This document shows positions 8,611 through 17,778 of a stretch of 64,000 nucleotides of DNA, in pieces. This DNA comes from Buttiauxella ferragutiae (GTDB lineage Bacteria > Pseudomonadota > Gammaproteobacteria > Enterobacterales > Enterobacteriaceae), in the NCBI RefSeq assembly GCF_001654915.1, contig NZ_LXEQ01000048.1. The stretch is one strand, 5' to 3'. The notes under the pieces were generated by a model. It did not search any database. It saw only the letters and a program-made list of their open reading frames with translations, and was not told the DNA's origin. Made by a program: the position numbers and the translations under genes. Every line of letters begins with the position of its first letter. The stretch's first letter is position 1.

Positions 8611-9408
8611 TTAGCGCCCCAGATAAACCTCAATCACCTGTTCATTAGCCTGCACTTCACGCAGTGAACCTTCCGCCAGCACCTGCCCCTGATGCAACAC
8701 CGTCACATGGTCAGCAATGGTTTCCACAAAGCCCATATCGTGCTCCACCACCATCAGCGAATGCTTGCCCGCCAGCCCGCGAAACAGTTCGGCGGTATAT
8801 TCGGTTTCCGCATCGGTCATGCCTGCGGCGGGTTCGTCCAGCAACAGCAAATGCGGCTCCTGCACCAGCAACATGCCGATTTCGAGAAATTGCTTTTGCC
8901 CGTGGGAAAGCAGGCCCGCTTTGCGATGGCGTTCGGCAGCGAGTCGCAGCGTTGTCAGCATTTCGTCGATGCGGTCGCGCTGCTCAGAATTCAGTTTTGC
9001 CCGCAAACTCGCCCACACCGATTTATCAGTTTTCTGGGCAATTTCGAGATTTTCAAACACCGTCAGCGCTTCAAACACCGTCGGCTTCTGGAATTTGCGG
9101 CCAATGCCGCGTTTGGCGATATCTGCCGGTTCGAGGCACATTAAATCGGTGGATTGATCGTAAAACGCCCTGCCGCTTTGCGGTTTGGTTTTGCCGGTAA
9201 TCACATCCATCAACGTGGTTTTCCCGGCACCGTTCGGGCCAATCACACAGCGCAATTCGCCAACGCCGATATTGAGCGACAAATTCGTCAGAGCCTGGAA
9301 ACCGTCAAAACTGACATTGATGTTTTCCAGCATCAGCACCGGGTCGGTCTGGTCGCGGAAGCGGTCAGCCTCATGCTGGCGGGTAAAAAGTGGTTCGCCG
9401 GGTTGCAT
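8611..9408 (-). CDS. urtD: Urea ABC transporter ATPase UrtD
   Basis: LivG-type ATPase of 265 residues with an N-terminal extension before VLMLENINVSFDGFQAL. Walker A is GPNGAGKTTLMDVITG, the signature LSHGQKQFLEIGMLL, and Walker B LLLLDEPAAGMTDAET. The GRKFQKPTVFEALTVFEN segment is characteristic of UrtD. The start codon overlaps the urtC stop by one base (TAATG), implying translational coupling. Confidence 0.95.
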   Translation of the reverse strand: MQPGEPLFTRQHEADRFRDQTDPVLMLENINVSFDGFQALTNLSLNIGVGELRCVIGPNGAGKTTLMDVITGKTKPQSGRAFYDQSTDLMCLEPADIAKRGIGRKFQKPTVFEALTVFENLEIAQKTDKSVWASLRAKLNSEQRDRIDEMLTTLRLAAERHRKAGLLSHGQKQFLEIGMLLVQEPHLLLLDEPAAGMTDAETEYTAELFRGLAGKHSLMVVEHDMGFVETIADHVTVLHQGQVLAEGSLREVQANEQVIEVYLGR

Positions 9409-10481
9409 TATTTCTCTCCTTTACGCAGCAGGCCAATCACGCCGCGCGGTAAAAACAGCGTGACGACAATAAAAATCAGGCCAAGAAACAGCTGCCAGTA
9501 TTCCGGCACTGCCATGGTGAAGTAGCTTTTCGCACCGTTCACCAGACCTGCGCCAAGGATCGGGCCTATCAGCGTGCCGCGCCCGCCGAGTGCCACCCAA
9601 ATAGCGGCTTCGATAGAGTTGGTTGGCGACATTTCACCAGGGTTGATAATCCCAACTTGTGGCACATACAACGCCCCCGCCAGCCCGCAAAGTACCGCAG
9701 ATAGCGTCCACACCAGCAGCTTGAAACCTTTTGGGTCATAACCGCAGAACACCAGGCGGTTTTCCGCATCTCGCACCGCGGTTAGTACCCGGCCAAACTT
9801 GCTGCGAGCCAATGTGAAACCTATTCCGAGGCTTGCCATCAGCAACAAAACCGTGGCGATAAACAGCCCGATGCGCGTACCCGTTGCGGTAATCGGCATA
9901 CCTAATATAGTGGTAAAGCCAGTGAAACCGTTGTTGCCACCAAAGCCAGTTTCATTGCGAAAGAACAGCAGCATTCCGGCGTAGGTCAGCGCCTGGGTCA
10001 TAATCGAGAAATAGACGCCTTTGATTTTTGAGCGGAAGGCAAAGAAGCCAAACACCAGCGCGAGCAGTCCCGGCACCAGGACAATCAGCGCCAACGCCCA
10101 GGCAAAATGCTGCGTACCCCACCAGAACCACGGCAATTGATCCCAGGAAAGGAACGACATAAACGCCGGTAGCCCGTCGTCTGCGGCCTGACGCATCAGG
10201 TACATGCCCATCGCGTAGCCGCCGAGTGCAAAGAAAATGCCATGCCCAAGTGACAATAACCCGGCGTATCCCCACACCAAATCCAGCGCAACCGCAACAG
10301 TTGCATAACAGAGGATTTTACCGACCAGCGTCAGCGTGTAAGTCGAAAGACTCAGTGGATGACTGGCTGGCAACAGCGTCAGAAACGGCAATGTCAGCAT
10401 CAGCACCACCATCAGCGAACCCAGCGCCATCGAGATGCGCGGTGCTTTGCGGGTCAGTGTTAACGTTAGCGGCTGGCTCAT
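9408..10481 (-). CDS. urtC: Urea ABC transporter permease UrtC
   Basis: LivM-type permease of 357 residues with about ten membrane segments. DLVWGYAGLLSLGHGIFFALGGYAMGMYL and the late AIWVALGGRGTLIGPILGAGLVNG are hallmark branched-chain/urea permease motifs. It pairs with UrtB in the inner membrane. The ATG overlaps the urtB stop by one base and its own stop overlaps the urtD start, so the three genes are coupled. Confidence 0.95.
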   Translation of the reverse strand: MSQPLTLTLTRKAPRISMALGSLMVVLMLTLPFLTLLPASHPLSLSTYTLTLVGKILCYATVAVALDLVWGYAGLLSLGHGIFFALGGYAMGMYLMRQAADDGLPAFMSFLSWDQLPWFWWGTQHFAWALALIVLVPGLLALVFGFFAFRSKIKGVYFSIMTQALTYAGMLLFFRNETGFGGNNGFTGFTTILGMPITATGTRIGLFIATVLLLMASLGIGFTLARSKFGRVLTAVRDAENRLVFCGYDPKGFKLLVWTLSAVLCGLAGALYVPQVGIINPGEMSPTNSIEAAIWVALGGRGTLIGPILGAGLVNGAKSYFTMAVPEYWQLFLGLIFIVVTLFLPRGVIGLLRKGEK

Positions 10482-11971
10482 CAGTCGATAACCCTCCCTT
10501 TCAGGGCGAACAGGCCTTGCGGTCGTTTCTGGATAAACAGAATAATCAGCACAAGGATGAGGATTTTGCCCAGCACCGCGCCAATTTGCGGTTCCAGTAT
10601 TTTGTTAAAGATCCCAAGCCCGAAAGCTGCGGCCACGGTTCCCGCCAGTTGCCCGACACCGCCGAGCACCACCACCAGGAAAGAATCGATGATGTAGCCT
10701 TGCCCCAGTTCCGGGCCGACGTTACCAAGCTGAGAAAGCGCCACACCACCAAGACCTGCAATGCCGGAACCGAGGCCAAACGCCAGCATATCCACGCGCC
10801 CGGTTGGCACGCCGCAGCAGGCGGCCATGGCGCGGTTTTGCGTCACGGCTCGCACATTCATGCCAAGACGCGTTTTATTGAGCAGCAACCAGGTGAAGAG
10901 CAACACCAGCATCACGAAACCAATCACCACCAGGCGGTTCCACGGCAAAATCAGGTTTGGCAGCACTTGTACGCCACCAGACAGCCACGCCGGGTTGGCG
11001 ACCTCCATGTTCTGCGCACCAAATACCATGCGCACAATCTGGATAAGCATCAGGCTGATGCCCCACGTCGCCAGCAAGGTTTCCAGCGGGCGGCCATAAA
11101 GATGGCGGATCACGGTGCGCTCAAGCGCCATGCCGATTCCGGCGGTGATGGCAAATGCCACCGGCAAAGCGACAATCGGGTAAAACGTCAGCCAGGCCGG
11201 TGCATATTGCTGAAAAGCGCTTTGCACCAGCCATGCGGAATACGCACCCAACATCAGCATTTCGCCATGCGCCATATTAATCACGCCCAGCAAACCGTAG
11301 GTAATCGCCAGCCCCAGCGCTGCCAGCAGCAAAATAGAACCCAGCGACAGCCCCATAAATGCCTGACCGAGAATCTCGCCCAGCATTAAACGGTGTTGAA
11401 TTTTTTTCAGCCCTTCGCTCGCCGCTTTGCGCACCTGCGCGTCGGGTTCGGTCTGCGCGTCCGTCAGCGGTTTGAGTAGTGCCTGGGTGTCGGGGTCAGC
11501 CGAGTGACTCAGCAGGTCGACTGCATTTAAACGCACTTTTGCGTCAGTGCTCGCGAGTTGTAGTTGTGCCAGCACGCCTTCCAGCGCGTGGCGGACATTT
11601 TCATCCGGTTCAGCTTTCAGCCTTTGTTGCAGCAACGGCAGCAAATCAGGCTGGACATCGCGTTGCAGCGCCTCTGCCGCTTGCAAACGCTCAGTGACAT
11701 TGTCACTTATCAGGCGATGACTGGCGAGTGCGCTGCCTGCAAGAACGCGTAATCGGTTAGTCAGTCGGACTTTTCTATCGTTAATGACCAGATTTTCTTG
11801 CGCCAGAGCGTTGAGTAACGGTAACCGCTTTGCATCCGGTGCCGCCGCCCATGTTTGCAGCAGTTTTGCCTGTTGCGTGCGGTTTGCTGCGGCAAAATCC
11901 TCAGCGTCTCCGGCATGAGCGAAACACGGCAGCAGCCAGGCTACGAATAACAGCCAGCGTACAAGTTTCAT
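10481..11971 (-). CDS. urtB: Urea ABC transporter permease UrtB
   Basis: LivH-type permease of 496 residues from the start MKLVRWLLFVAWLLPCFAHA, which is a signal peptide. A roughly 190-residue periplasmic part with HEAT-like helices (LLPLLQQRLKAEPDENVRHA) precedes the membrane domain, which begins near ILGQAFMGLSLGSILLLAALG. That extended form is usual for proteobacterial UrtB. AGGAG lies six bases before the chosen ATG. An ATG two codons upstream abuts the Shine-Dalgarno and is unlikely, and a longer frame upstream has no ribosome site. Confidence 0.94.
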   Translation of the reverse strand: MKLVRWLLFVAWLLPCFAHAGDAEDFAAANRTQQAKLLQTWAAAPDAKRLPLLNALAQENLVINDRKVRLTNRLRVLAGSALASHRLISDNVTERLQAAEALQRDVQPDLLPLLQQRLKAEPDENVRHALEGVLAQLQLASTDAKVRLNAVDLLSHSADPDTQALLKPLTDAQTEPDAQVRKAASEGLKKIQHRLMLGEILGQAFMGLSLGSILLLAALGLAITYGLLGVINMAHGEMLMLGAYSAWLVQSAFQQYAPAWLTFYPIVALPVAFAITAGIGMALERTVIRHLYGRPLETLLATWGISLMLIQIVRMVFGAQNMEVANPAWLSGGVQVLPNLILPWNRLVVIGFVMLVLLFTWLLLNKTRLGMNVRAVTQNRAMAACCGVPTGRVDMLAFGLGSGIAGLGGVALSQLGNVGPELGQGYIIDSFLVVVLGGVGQLAGTVAAAFGLGIFNKILEPQIGAVLGKILILVLIILFIQKRPQGLFALKGRVID

Positions 11972-11992
11972 GGGCATCTCCTGGAGTTTATG

Positions 11993-12062
11993 GTGGATGA
12001 CGCTGCGCTTATCCACCCTACAAAGGCATTTGTAGGTCGGGTAAGCGTTAGCGTCACCCGAC
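11993..12062. repeat. Pair of REP-like hairpins between urtA and urtB
   Basis: Two adjacent palindromes: GTGGAT/ATCCAC (11993-12016) and GTCGGGT/ACCCGAC (12036-12062), each with a GCTGCGCT- or AAGCGTTAGCGT-type loop. The position after urtA resembles operons where a hairpin protects the abundant binding-protein message. Confidence 0.75.
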
Positions 12063-12074
12063 ACTGGTTTTGCT

Positions 12075-13346
12075 TTAATTGCTCGCCATTTTCACAGGCT
12101 CGTCAGATTTCTTGTCGTTACCGGCAATGAACGGGCTCCACGGCTGGGCGCGAACCGGGCCTTCGGTCTGCCACACCACGTTGAACTGGCCGTTGCCTTC
12201 GATTTCACCAATCATCACTGGCTTATGCAGATGGTGGTTGGTGGCGTCCATGGTGAGCGTAAAGCCAGACGGCGCTTTGTATGTTTGCCCTGCCATCGCC
12301 TCACGAACTTTGTCCACATCCGTGCTTCCGGCTTTTTCCACCGCTTGCGCCCACATATGGATGCCGACGTAGGTCGCTTCCATCGGGTCGTTGGTCACGA
12401 CCGTGTCGGCATTCGGCAGCTTGTGGGCTTTGGCGTAGGCTTTCCATTCGGCGACAAACGCTTTGTTGGTTGGGTTATCCACCGATTCGAAGTAGTTCCA
12501 TGCCGCCAAGTTGCCGACCAACGGTTTGGTGTCGATACCGCGCAGCTCTTCTTCGCCGACCGAGAACGCTACCACCGGAACATCGGTCGCTTTCAGGCCC
12601 TGATTGGCGAGTTCTTTGTAGAACGGCACGTTGGAGTCGCCGTTAATGGTGGAGATAACCGCGGTTTTGCCGCCCGCCGAGAATTTCTTGATATTGGCAA
12701 CAATGGTCTGGTAATCGCTGTAACCAAACGGCGTATACACCTCTTCAATGTCTTTATCCTGCACGCCTTTGGAATGCAGGAACGCGCGCAGAATCTTGTT
12801 GGTAGTGCGCGGGTAAACGTAATCCGTACCCAACAGGAAGTAGCGTTTCGCCGCCCCGCCGTCCTCACTCATCAGGTATTCCACCGCCGGGATCGCCTGC
12901 TGGTTTGGTGCCGCACCGGTATAAAACACGTTTGGCGACATCTCTTCACCTTCGTACTGCACCGGGTAGAACAGCAACCCGTTCAGCTCTTCAAATACCG
13001 GCAACACTGATTTGCGCGAGACCGACGTCCAGCAGCCAAACACCACCGCCGCTTTATCCTGACTTAATAACTGGCGTGCTTTTTCAGCGAACAGCGGCCA
13101 GTTTGACGCCGGGTCAACCACCACCGGTTCGAGCTGTTTGCCCAGCACGCCGCCTTTGGCGTTAATGTCGGCGATAGTCATCAGCGCCACATCTTTGAGC
13201 GGCGTTTCAGAAATCGCCATGGTGCCGGACAGCGAGTGCATGATGCCCACTTTGATGGTGTCAGCAGCTTGTGCGCTGAAGGCCAGCCCCATGCTGACAA
13301 CAGACGCGGAGAGCGCGAAAGCTTTAATGAAGGTGCGACGTTGCAT
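12075..13346 (-). CDS. urtA: Urea-binding periplasmic protein UrtA
   Basis: Substrate-binding protein of 423 residues. The leader MQRRTFIKAFALSASVVSMG has a twin-arginine motif followed by a hydrophobic stretch and AQA cleavage. The mature start DTIKVGIMHSLSGTMAISE and the motif VFGCWTSVSRKSVLPVFE are typical of UrtA, distinguishing it from amino-acid-binding LivJ proteins. It delivers urea to UrtBC. GGGAG precedes the ATG at 13346; a longer frame reaches into the upstream gap without support. Confidence 0.95.
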   Translation of the reverse strand: MQRRTFIKAFALSASVVSMGLAFSAQAADTIKVGIMHSLSGTMAISETPLKDVALMTIADINAKGGVLGKQLEPVVVDPASNWPLFAEKARQLLSQDKAAVVFGCWTSVSRKSVLPVFEELNGLLFYPVQYEGEEMSPNVFYTGAAPNQQAIPAVEYLMSEDGGAAKRYFLLGTDYVYPRTTNKILRAFLHSKGVQDKDIEEVYTPFGYSDYQTIVANIKKFSAGGKTAVISTINGDSNVPFYKELANQGLKATDVPVVAFSVGEEELRGIDTKPLVGNLAAWNYFESVDNPTNKAFVAEWKAYAKAHKLPNADTVVTNDPMEATYVGIHMWAQAVEKAGSTDVDKVREAMAGQTYKAPSGFTLTMDATNHHLHKPVMIGEIEGNGQFNVVWQTEGPVRAQPWSPFIAGNDKKSDEPVKMASN

Positions 13347-13371
13347 AGTGTGTGTACTCCCAAACGTATTA

Positions 13372-14049
13372 TTAAGAAATAACCCCATGCTTCGCCTGAT
13401 GAAGCATATGGAGAGTAATTTGACGAACCTCTTTCTGACTTGCGGCTATATGGTCGTGTAAGCGGGTCTGCGCCTCCTGAAGTTGACGGTTCAAAATGGC
13501 GAGCAAAATCTGCCCATGCTCGAGATACGTGGCACTGACGCGGGGGCGTTTGGTGAAATCCAGCCGCCGCACAATACGAATTTTTTCGGTGATTTCACGG
13601 TGTACCCGCGCCATTTCCGGGTTACCTGCGGCTTCCACCAGCGTCATATGGAAAACTTCATCGTGGCTGGCGACTTCCGCGCCGTCTGGCAATTGCGGTG
13701 CATCAATCCAGAACTGCTTTAGCGCCTGTAACGGCCGCGAGCGTACTTCTGCAGGCAGCGCACATAGCCGTTTTACGGCTTCCAGTTCCAACACAATGCG
13801 CAGATCGTAGAGTGATTCCAGATGATCGAAATCCACCGCTTTGATCTGCCAACCGCTACGCGGCTGCACTTCGACATAGCCTTCTTGTTCCAGTGCATAC
13901 AGCGCCTGGCGCACCGGAGTGCGGCTCGCCGCCATGCGCACTGCGATGTCGTTTTCGCTGAATCGGTCGCCTGGCAGTAACTGGAAATCAAAAATTTCCT
14001 GTTTCAGTAAGCGGTAGATGCGCTCGGCAATGCCTTCTGGTTTTTTCAT
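13372..14049 (-). CDS. GntR/FadR-family regulator of urea genes
   Basis: 225 residues: an N-terminal winged helix (RFSENDIAVRMAASRTPVRQALYALEQEGYV, about 28-58) and a C-terminal FCD all-helical ligand domain with the metal-binding-type His/Asp residues (DEVFHMTLVEAAGN and YLEHGQILLAI). It lies inside the operon between urea carboxylase and urtA, 25 bases from urtA. Such regulators typically answer to a pathway metabolite; urea or allophanate is my inference. A repeat-rich gap separates it from the carboxylase gene. Confidence 0.85.
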   Translation of the reverse strand: MKKPEGIAERIYRLLKQEIFDFQLLPGDRFSENDIAVRMAASRTPVRQALYALEQEGYVEVQPRSGWQIKAVDFDHLESLYDLRIVLELEAVKRLCALPAEVRSRPLQALKQFWIDAPQLPDGAEVASHDEVFHMTLVEAAGNPEMARVHREITEKIRIVRRLDFTKRPRVSATYLEHGQILLAILNRQLQEAQTRLHDHIAASQKEVRQITLHMLHQAKHGVIS

Positions 14050-14050
14050 G

Positions 14051-14118
14051 CCCTCACCCTAACCCTCTCCCACGGGAGAGGGGATTGTCCGGTTTTCTCC
14101 TTCTCCTGGAGGAGAAGG
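14051..14118. repeat. GC-rich intergenic hairpins (CCCTCACCC type)
   Basis: CCCTCTCCC/GGGAGAGGG arms (14063-14071 and 14074-14082) are followed by CCTTCTCC/GGAGAAGG (14099-14106 and 14111-14118). The stretch starting CCCTCACCCTAACCC resembles a small palindromic repeat scattered in enteric intergenic regions, distinct from the GTCGGAT REP family here. It separates urea carboxylase from the gntR gene inside the operon. Confidence 0.65.
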
Positions 14119-14146
14119 TCGGGATGATGGCGTCCGTTACCAAATA

Positions 14147-17100
14147 TCACACCGCATCCAGCCATAACAACGCATCACCCGGCCCAACCGGATGCCCTTG
14201 CTGGCAACTGATTCGCAAGACCGTGCCATCACATGGTGCGGCCACCATCAGTTCCATCTTCATGGCTTCCACCACAATCAACGGCTCACCCTGCTTCACC
14301 GTTTGCCCAGGTTCCACGAGGATTTTCCAGATATTGCCGTTCAAATCGGCACTCACCAGATGGCCTTCCTGGTCTTCAATATCCAGCGGCTCCGCCTGCA
14401 TCGCGATCTCAATGGCAGCACTTTCTTGCTCTTTCCAGTTCGCCACTTCGCAGTTAAATGCCAGTTGTTGGTGCTGGCGGAAATCAGCAATGTCATCGGC
14501 GTTGTCGGCAAGGAACGTGGTGTAAGCGGCAAAATCAAACTCGACTTCTTCAACACGCACCTGCGCGCGTCCTTCACGGAAAGCGCTGCGGAACTCGGTC
14601 AACTCATCTTCCGTTACCGGATAAAAACGCACCTGGTCGAAGAATTTCAGCAGCCATGGTTCGTCGCCAAACTGTTCGTTTTTAAGGAATTTATTCCAGA
14701 TCGGCAGCGTGCGCCCCACCAGTTGGTATCCACCGGGTGAATCCATGCCGTAGATGCACATATACATGCCGCCAATCCCGACGGTGCCTTCGGCAGTCCA
14801 GGTGCGCGCTGGGTTATATTTCGAACTGAGCAAGCGGTGGCGCGGGTCGAGCGGCACTGCGCACGGTGCGCCGAGATACACATCTCCCAAACCCAGAATC
14901 AAATAACTGGCGTTAAAGATGATCTCCCGAACCTCGTCGCGGTGCGCCAGCCCATTGGTGCGCTGAATAAAATCAACGTTATTGGGCAGCCATGGCGCAT
15001 CGGCGCGCACGGTTTCTTTGTAACGCTCAACGGCGGCAAGGGTTGCGCTGTCTTCAAAGGCCATCGGCAAATGCACAATGCGCGACGGGATTTTAAGTTT
15101 CGTGACATCGCCGAGCTGTTTTTCCAGGCCAAGCAGCAAAGTGAGCAATTGCGACTGGGAAATATGCTGGCTGTCGTAACGCACTTGCAGCGAACGCACG
15201 CCCGGCGAAAGCTCTTCAATGCCGGAAACCCCGACCTGTTTGATGGCTTTCATCAGCAGATAAATACGCAGGCGCAGCGCCAAATCCAGCACGTTGTCGC
15301 CATATTCGATCAGCACATAGTTGTCACCTGCCTGGCGGTAAACCACCGCCGGTAAATCACCCTGAGCCGCCAGTTCTGCGAGAATTGCCGCACTTGAAGT
15401 GGTAGTTGGGGTGATCGACGGGTGCAAATCCGGCAGGTTCAACACGTGCAGCAAATTAGTGACCGCCACGTCCTGGGCGATTTCCAGCGACTGAGCATGT
15501 TCAAAAGTAATGGCGTGGAAGCGAATACGGTCGCCCGGCTTCACCTGCCCGACTTTCCACAGTTCCGCTTTGGCAATGGTCACCGGGCAAACAAACCCAC
15601 CAAGGCTTGGGCCGTCGCGCGTCAAAATCACCGGGAAGTCTCCGGTAAAATTCACCGCGCCAATCGCGTATTCACAGTCGTGAACGTTGGAAGGATGCAG
15701 CCCCGCTTCGCCACCGTCAGCTCGCGTCCACTGCGGTTTCGGGCCAACTAAGCGCACGCCAAGGCGGTTGGAGTTGTAGTGAACCTGCCATTCGGACTCA
15801 AAGAACGTTTGCATCGACTCCGGCGTGAAGAAATCAGGTGCACCGTGTGGCCCGTACAACACACCAATTTCCCACACATCGCTGTACTGCGGAATCACCG
15901 CCGGTTCCGGCGTTTGCGGCAGTGAAATCGGCGCAGGCGTGGTGCAGGCTGGTAAGCAAGGCTGGGAAATCGCCAGCACATCCGCCACTCGCAAGGTGCG
16001 CCCGGCGTGGCCGCCGAACTGCCCAAGGGCAAACGTTGAGCGGCTACCGAGATACACCGGCACATCAATTCCGTTACGCACCGCCAGATAGGTGCGGCAA
16101 CCCGAAGTCGCACGCCCCAGCTTTAGCGTTTGCCCTGCTTTCACAATCACTGGCTGCCAGTAAGGAACCGCTTCATCGTCGAGCGTTGCCGGGCAATCCG
16201 CGCCCGTTAAGGCAATGGTCGCCGCACTGTGGAAACGCAGCGTTGGCCCTTGCAGGGTAAATTCAAGACCTGCGGCTGACGGATGGTTGCCGACAATGCG
16301 GTTTGCGAGGCGAAACGCAAAATCGTCCATTGGCCCCGATGGCGGCACGCCAATGTCCCAGTAACCCAGTCGGCCGGGGCTGTCCTGCACGCTGCTCCAG
16401 GTGCCCGGCTCCAGCACTTCAATCGCATGCGCCTGGTATTCCACACCATCAAGCAAACGCGTCCACATCATTCCGGCTTTAAATTCTGCCAGTTGCACTA
16501 TTTGGCGCAGGTAATCGAGGTTGGTCGCAATACCGTGTAAACGCGTGGCGGCAAGTGCGGTGTTCAGTTTACTTAACGCCTGCTGACGATCGTCACCATA
16601 AACGATCACTTTGGCGATCATCGGATCGTAAAACGCGCTCACTTCGCTGCCCGTACTCACCCAACCATCGACGCGCACATTTTCGGGGAAGAAAACGTCG
16701 GTCAGCACGCCAGGGCTTGGCTGGAAGTTTTTCAACGCATCTTCGGCGTAAATGCGCACCTCGATGGATGCCCCTTTCGGCGGTTGCGCTAAACGCTGCC
16801 AGTCAAGAGTGATGCCTGCCGCCACGTTAATCATGCATTCGATAAGATCCAGACCGGTGACCATTTCAGTAACCGGGTGCTCTACCTGCAAACGGGTATT
16901 CACTTCGAGGAAGTAAAACGCATCGCGGGCAGCATCGTAGATAAATTCCACGGTGCCTGCGCTGCGGTAATTCACCGATTCGCCGAGTGCCACGGCAGCG
17001 GCGTGAATCGCTTCACGGGTGGCCTGCGGCAGATTTGGCGCGGGGGTTTCTTCCACCACTTTCTGATTACGGCGTTGCAATGAACAATCGCGTTCGCCCA

Positions 17101-17767
17101 GCGCCACCACTTTGCCTTTGCCGTCGCCAAAAATTTGCACTTCAAGATGGCGGGCGCGGTCGACAAAACGCTCGATAAACACACCATCGTCGCTGAAAAA
17201 CTGCTGTCCCATGCGTTTTACGCTCGACCAGGCGTCAACCAGGCTCGCTTCATCTTCACAACGTGTCAGGCCAATGCCACCACCACCAGCGGTAGTTTTC
17301 AGCATTACCGGGTAACCAATTTCAGCTGCCGCCAGTTGTGCTTCTTTCAGCGTTAACAGCAAACCGGTTCCCGGCGTCATCGGTACATCAGCTTTAAACG
17401 CCAGGTCGCGAGCGCAATGCTTCAGCCCAAAGTCACGGATTTGTTCAGCGGTGGGGCCGATAAAAACGAGGCCGTTTTCAGCGCACGCCTGGGCAAATTC
17501 CGCGCGTTCGGACAAAAAACCGTAGCCTGGGAAAATCGCCTGCGCGCCGCTTTGTTTGGCTGCTGCGATGATTTTCTCGATATCAAGATAGCTTTCAGCC
17601 GCTTTCTCACCGCCCAACGCGATGGCGACGTCGGCATCCATCACATGCTGTGCATTGGCATCGGGTTCGGAATACACCGCCACGCTGGCGATCCCCATTT
17701 TTTTCAATGTGTTAATGGCGCGAACAGCAATTTCACCGCGGTTGGCTATCAATACTGAGCTAAACAT
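14147..17767 (-). CDS. uca: Urea carboxylase (biotin-dependent)
   Basis: 1206 residues. The enzyme carboxylates urea to allophanate using ATP, bicarbonate and biotin. Order: biotin carboxylase with ATP-grasp (about 1-450; MFSSVLIANRGEIAVRAINT, glycine-rich TAGGGGIGLTRC), an AHS2/KipA-like part starting at VQDSPGRLGYWDIGVPPSGPM, an AHS1/KipI-like part (about 890-1100), then a biotinyl domain with VVEAMKMEL (biotin Lys near 1170). AGGAGATG precedes the ATG. The atzF stop is 11 bases upstream. Guanidine carboxylase is a look-alike, but no DUF1989-type partner is present and the urea transporter sits in the same operon, so urea is the likely substrate. Confidence 0.93.
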   Translation of the reverse strand: MFSSVLIANRGEIAVRAINTLKKMGIASVAVYSEPDANAQHVMDADVAIALGGEKAAESYLDIEKIIAAAKQSGAQAIFPGYGFLSERAEFAQACAENGLVFIGPTAEQIRDFGLKHCARDLAFKADVPMTPGTGLLLTLKEAQLAAAEIGYPVMLKTTAGGGGIGLTRCEDEASLVDAWSSVKRMGQQFFSDDGVFIERFVDRARHLEVQIFGDGKGKVVALGERDCSLQRRNQKVVEETPAPNLPQATREAIHAAAVALGESVNYRSAGTVEFIYDAARDAFYFLEVNTRLQVEHPVTEMVTGLDLIECMINVAAGITLDWQRLAQPPKGASIEVRIYAEDALKNFQPSPGVLTDVFFPENVRVDGWVSTGSEVSAFYDPMIAKVIVYGDDRQQALSKLNTALAATRLHGIATNLDYLRQIVQLAEFKAGMMWTRLLDGVEYQAHAIEVLEPGTWSSVQDSPGRLGYWDIGVPPSGPMDDFAFRLANRIVGNHPSAAGLEFTLQGPTLRFHSAATIALTGADCPATLDDEAVPYWQPVIVKAGQTLKLGRATSGCRTYLAVRNGIDVPVYLGSRSTFALGQFGGHAGRTLRVADVLAISQPCLPACTTPAPISLPQTPEPAVIPQYSDVWEIGVLYGPHGAPDFFTPESMQTFFESEWQVHYNSNRLGVRLVGPKPQWTRADGGEAGLHPSNVHDCEYAIGAVNFTGDFPVILTRDGPSLGGFVCPVTIAKAELWKVGQVKPGDRIRFHAITFEHAQSLEIAQDVAVTNLLHVLNLPDLHPSITPTTTSSAAILAELAAQGDLPAVVYRQAGDNYVLIEYGDNVLDLALRLRIYLLMKAIKQVGVSGIEELSPGVRSLQVRYDSQHISQSQLLTLLLGLEKQLGDVTKLKIPSRIVHLPMAFEDSATLAAVERYKETVRADAPWLPNNVDFIQRTNGLAHRDEVREIIFNASYLILGLGDVYLGAPCAVPLDPRHRLLSSKYNPARTWTAEGTVGIGGMYMCIYGMDSPGGYQLVGRTLPIWNKFLKNEQFGDEPWLLKFFDQVRFYPVTEDELTEFRSAFREGRAQVRVEEVEFDFAAYTTFLADNADDIADFRQHQQLAFNCEVANWKEQESAAIEIAMQAEPLDIEDQEGHLVSADLNGNIWKILVEPGQTVKQGEPLIVVEAMKMELMVAAPCDGTVLRISCQQGHPVGPGDALLWLDAV

Positions 17768-17778
17768 TTTTCATCTCC

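Noticed and set aside
10226..11389. A 387-codon open frame on the plus strand opposite urtB and urtC
   Set aside because: It is rich in His, Gln and Arg with no domain, lies fully antisense to two well-recognised permease genes and has no ribosome site; a shadow of high-GC coding sequence.
14147..17767. Guanidine carboxylase instead of urea carboxylase
   Set aside because: No carboxyguanidine deiminase-type partner genes and no guanidine riboswitch were seen, while the urea transporter is in the same operon. Residue-level substrate discrimination could not be done here.
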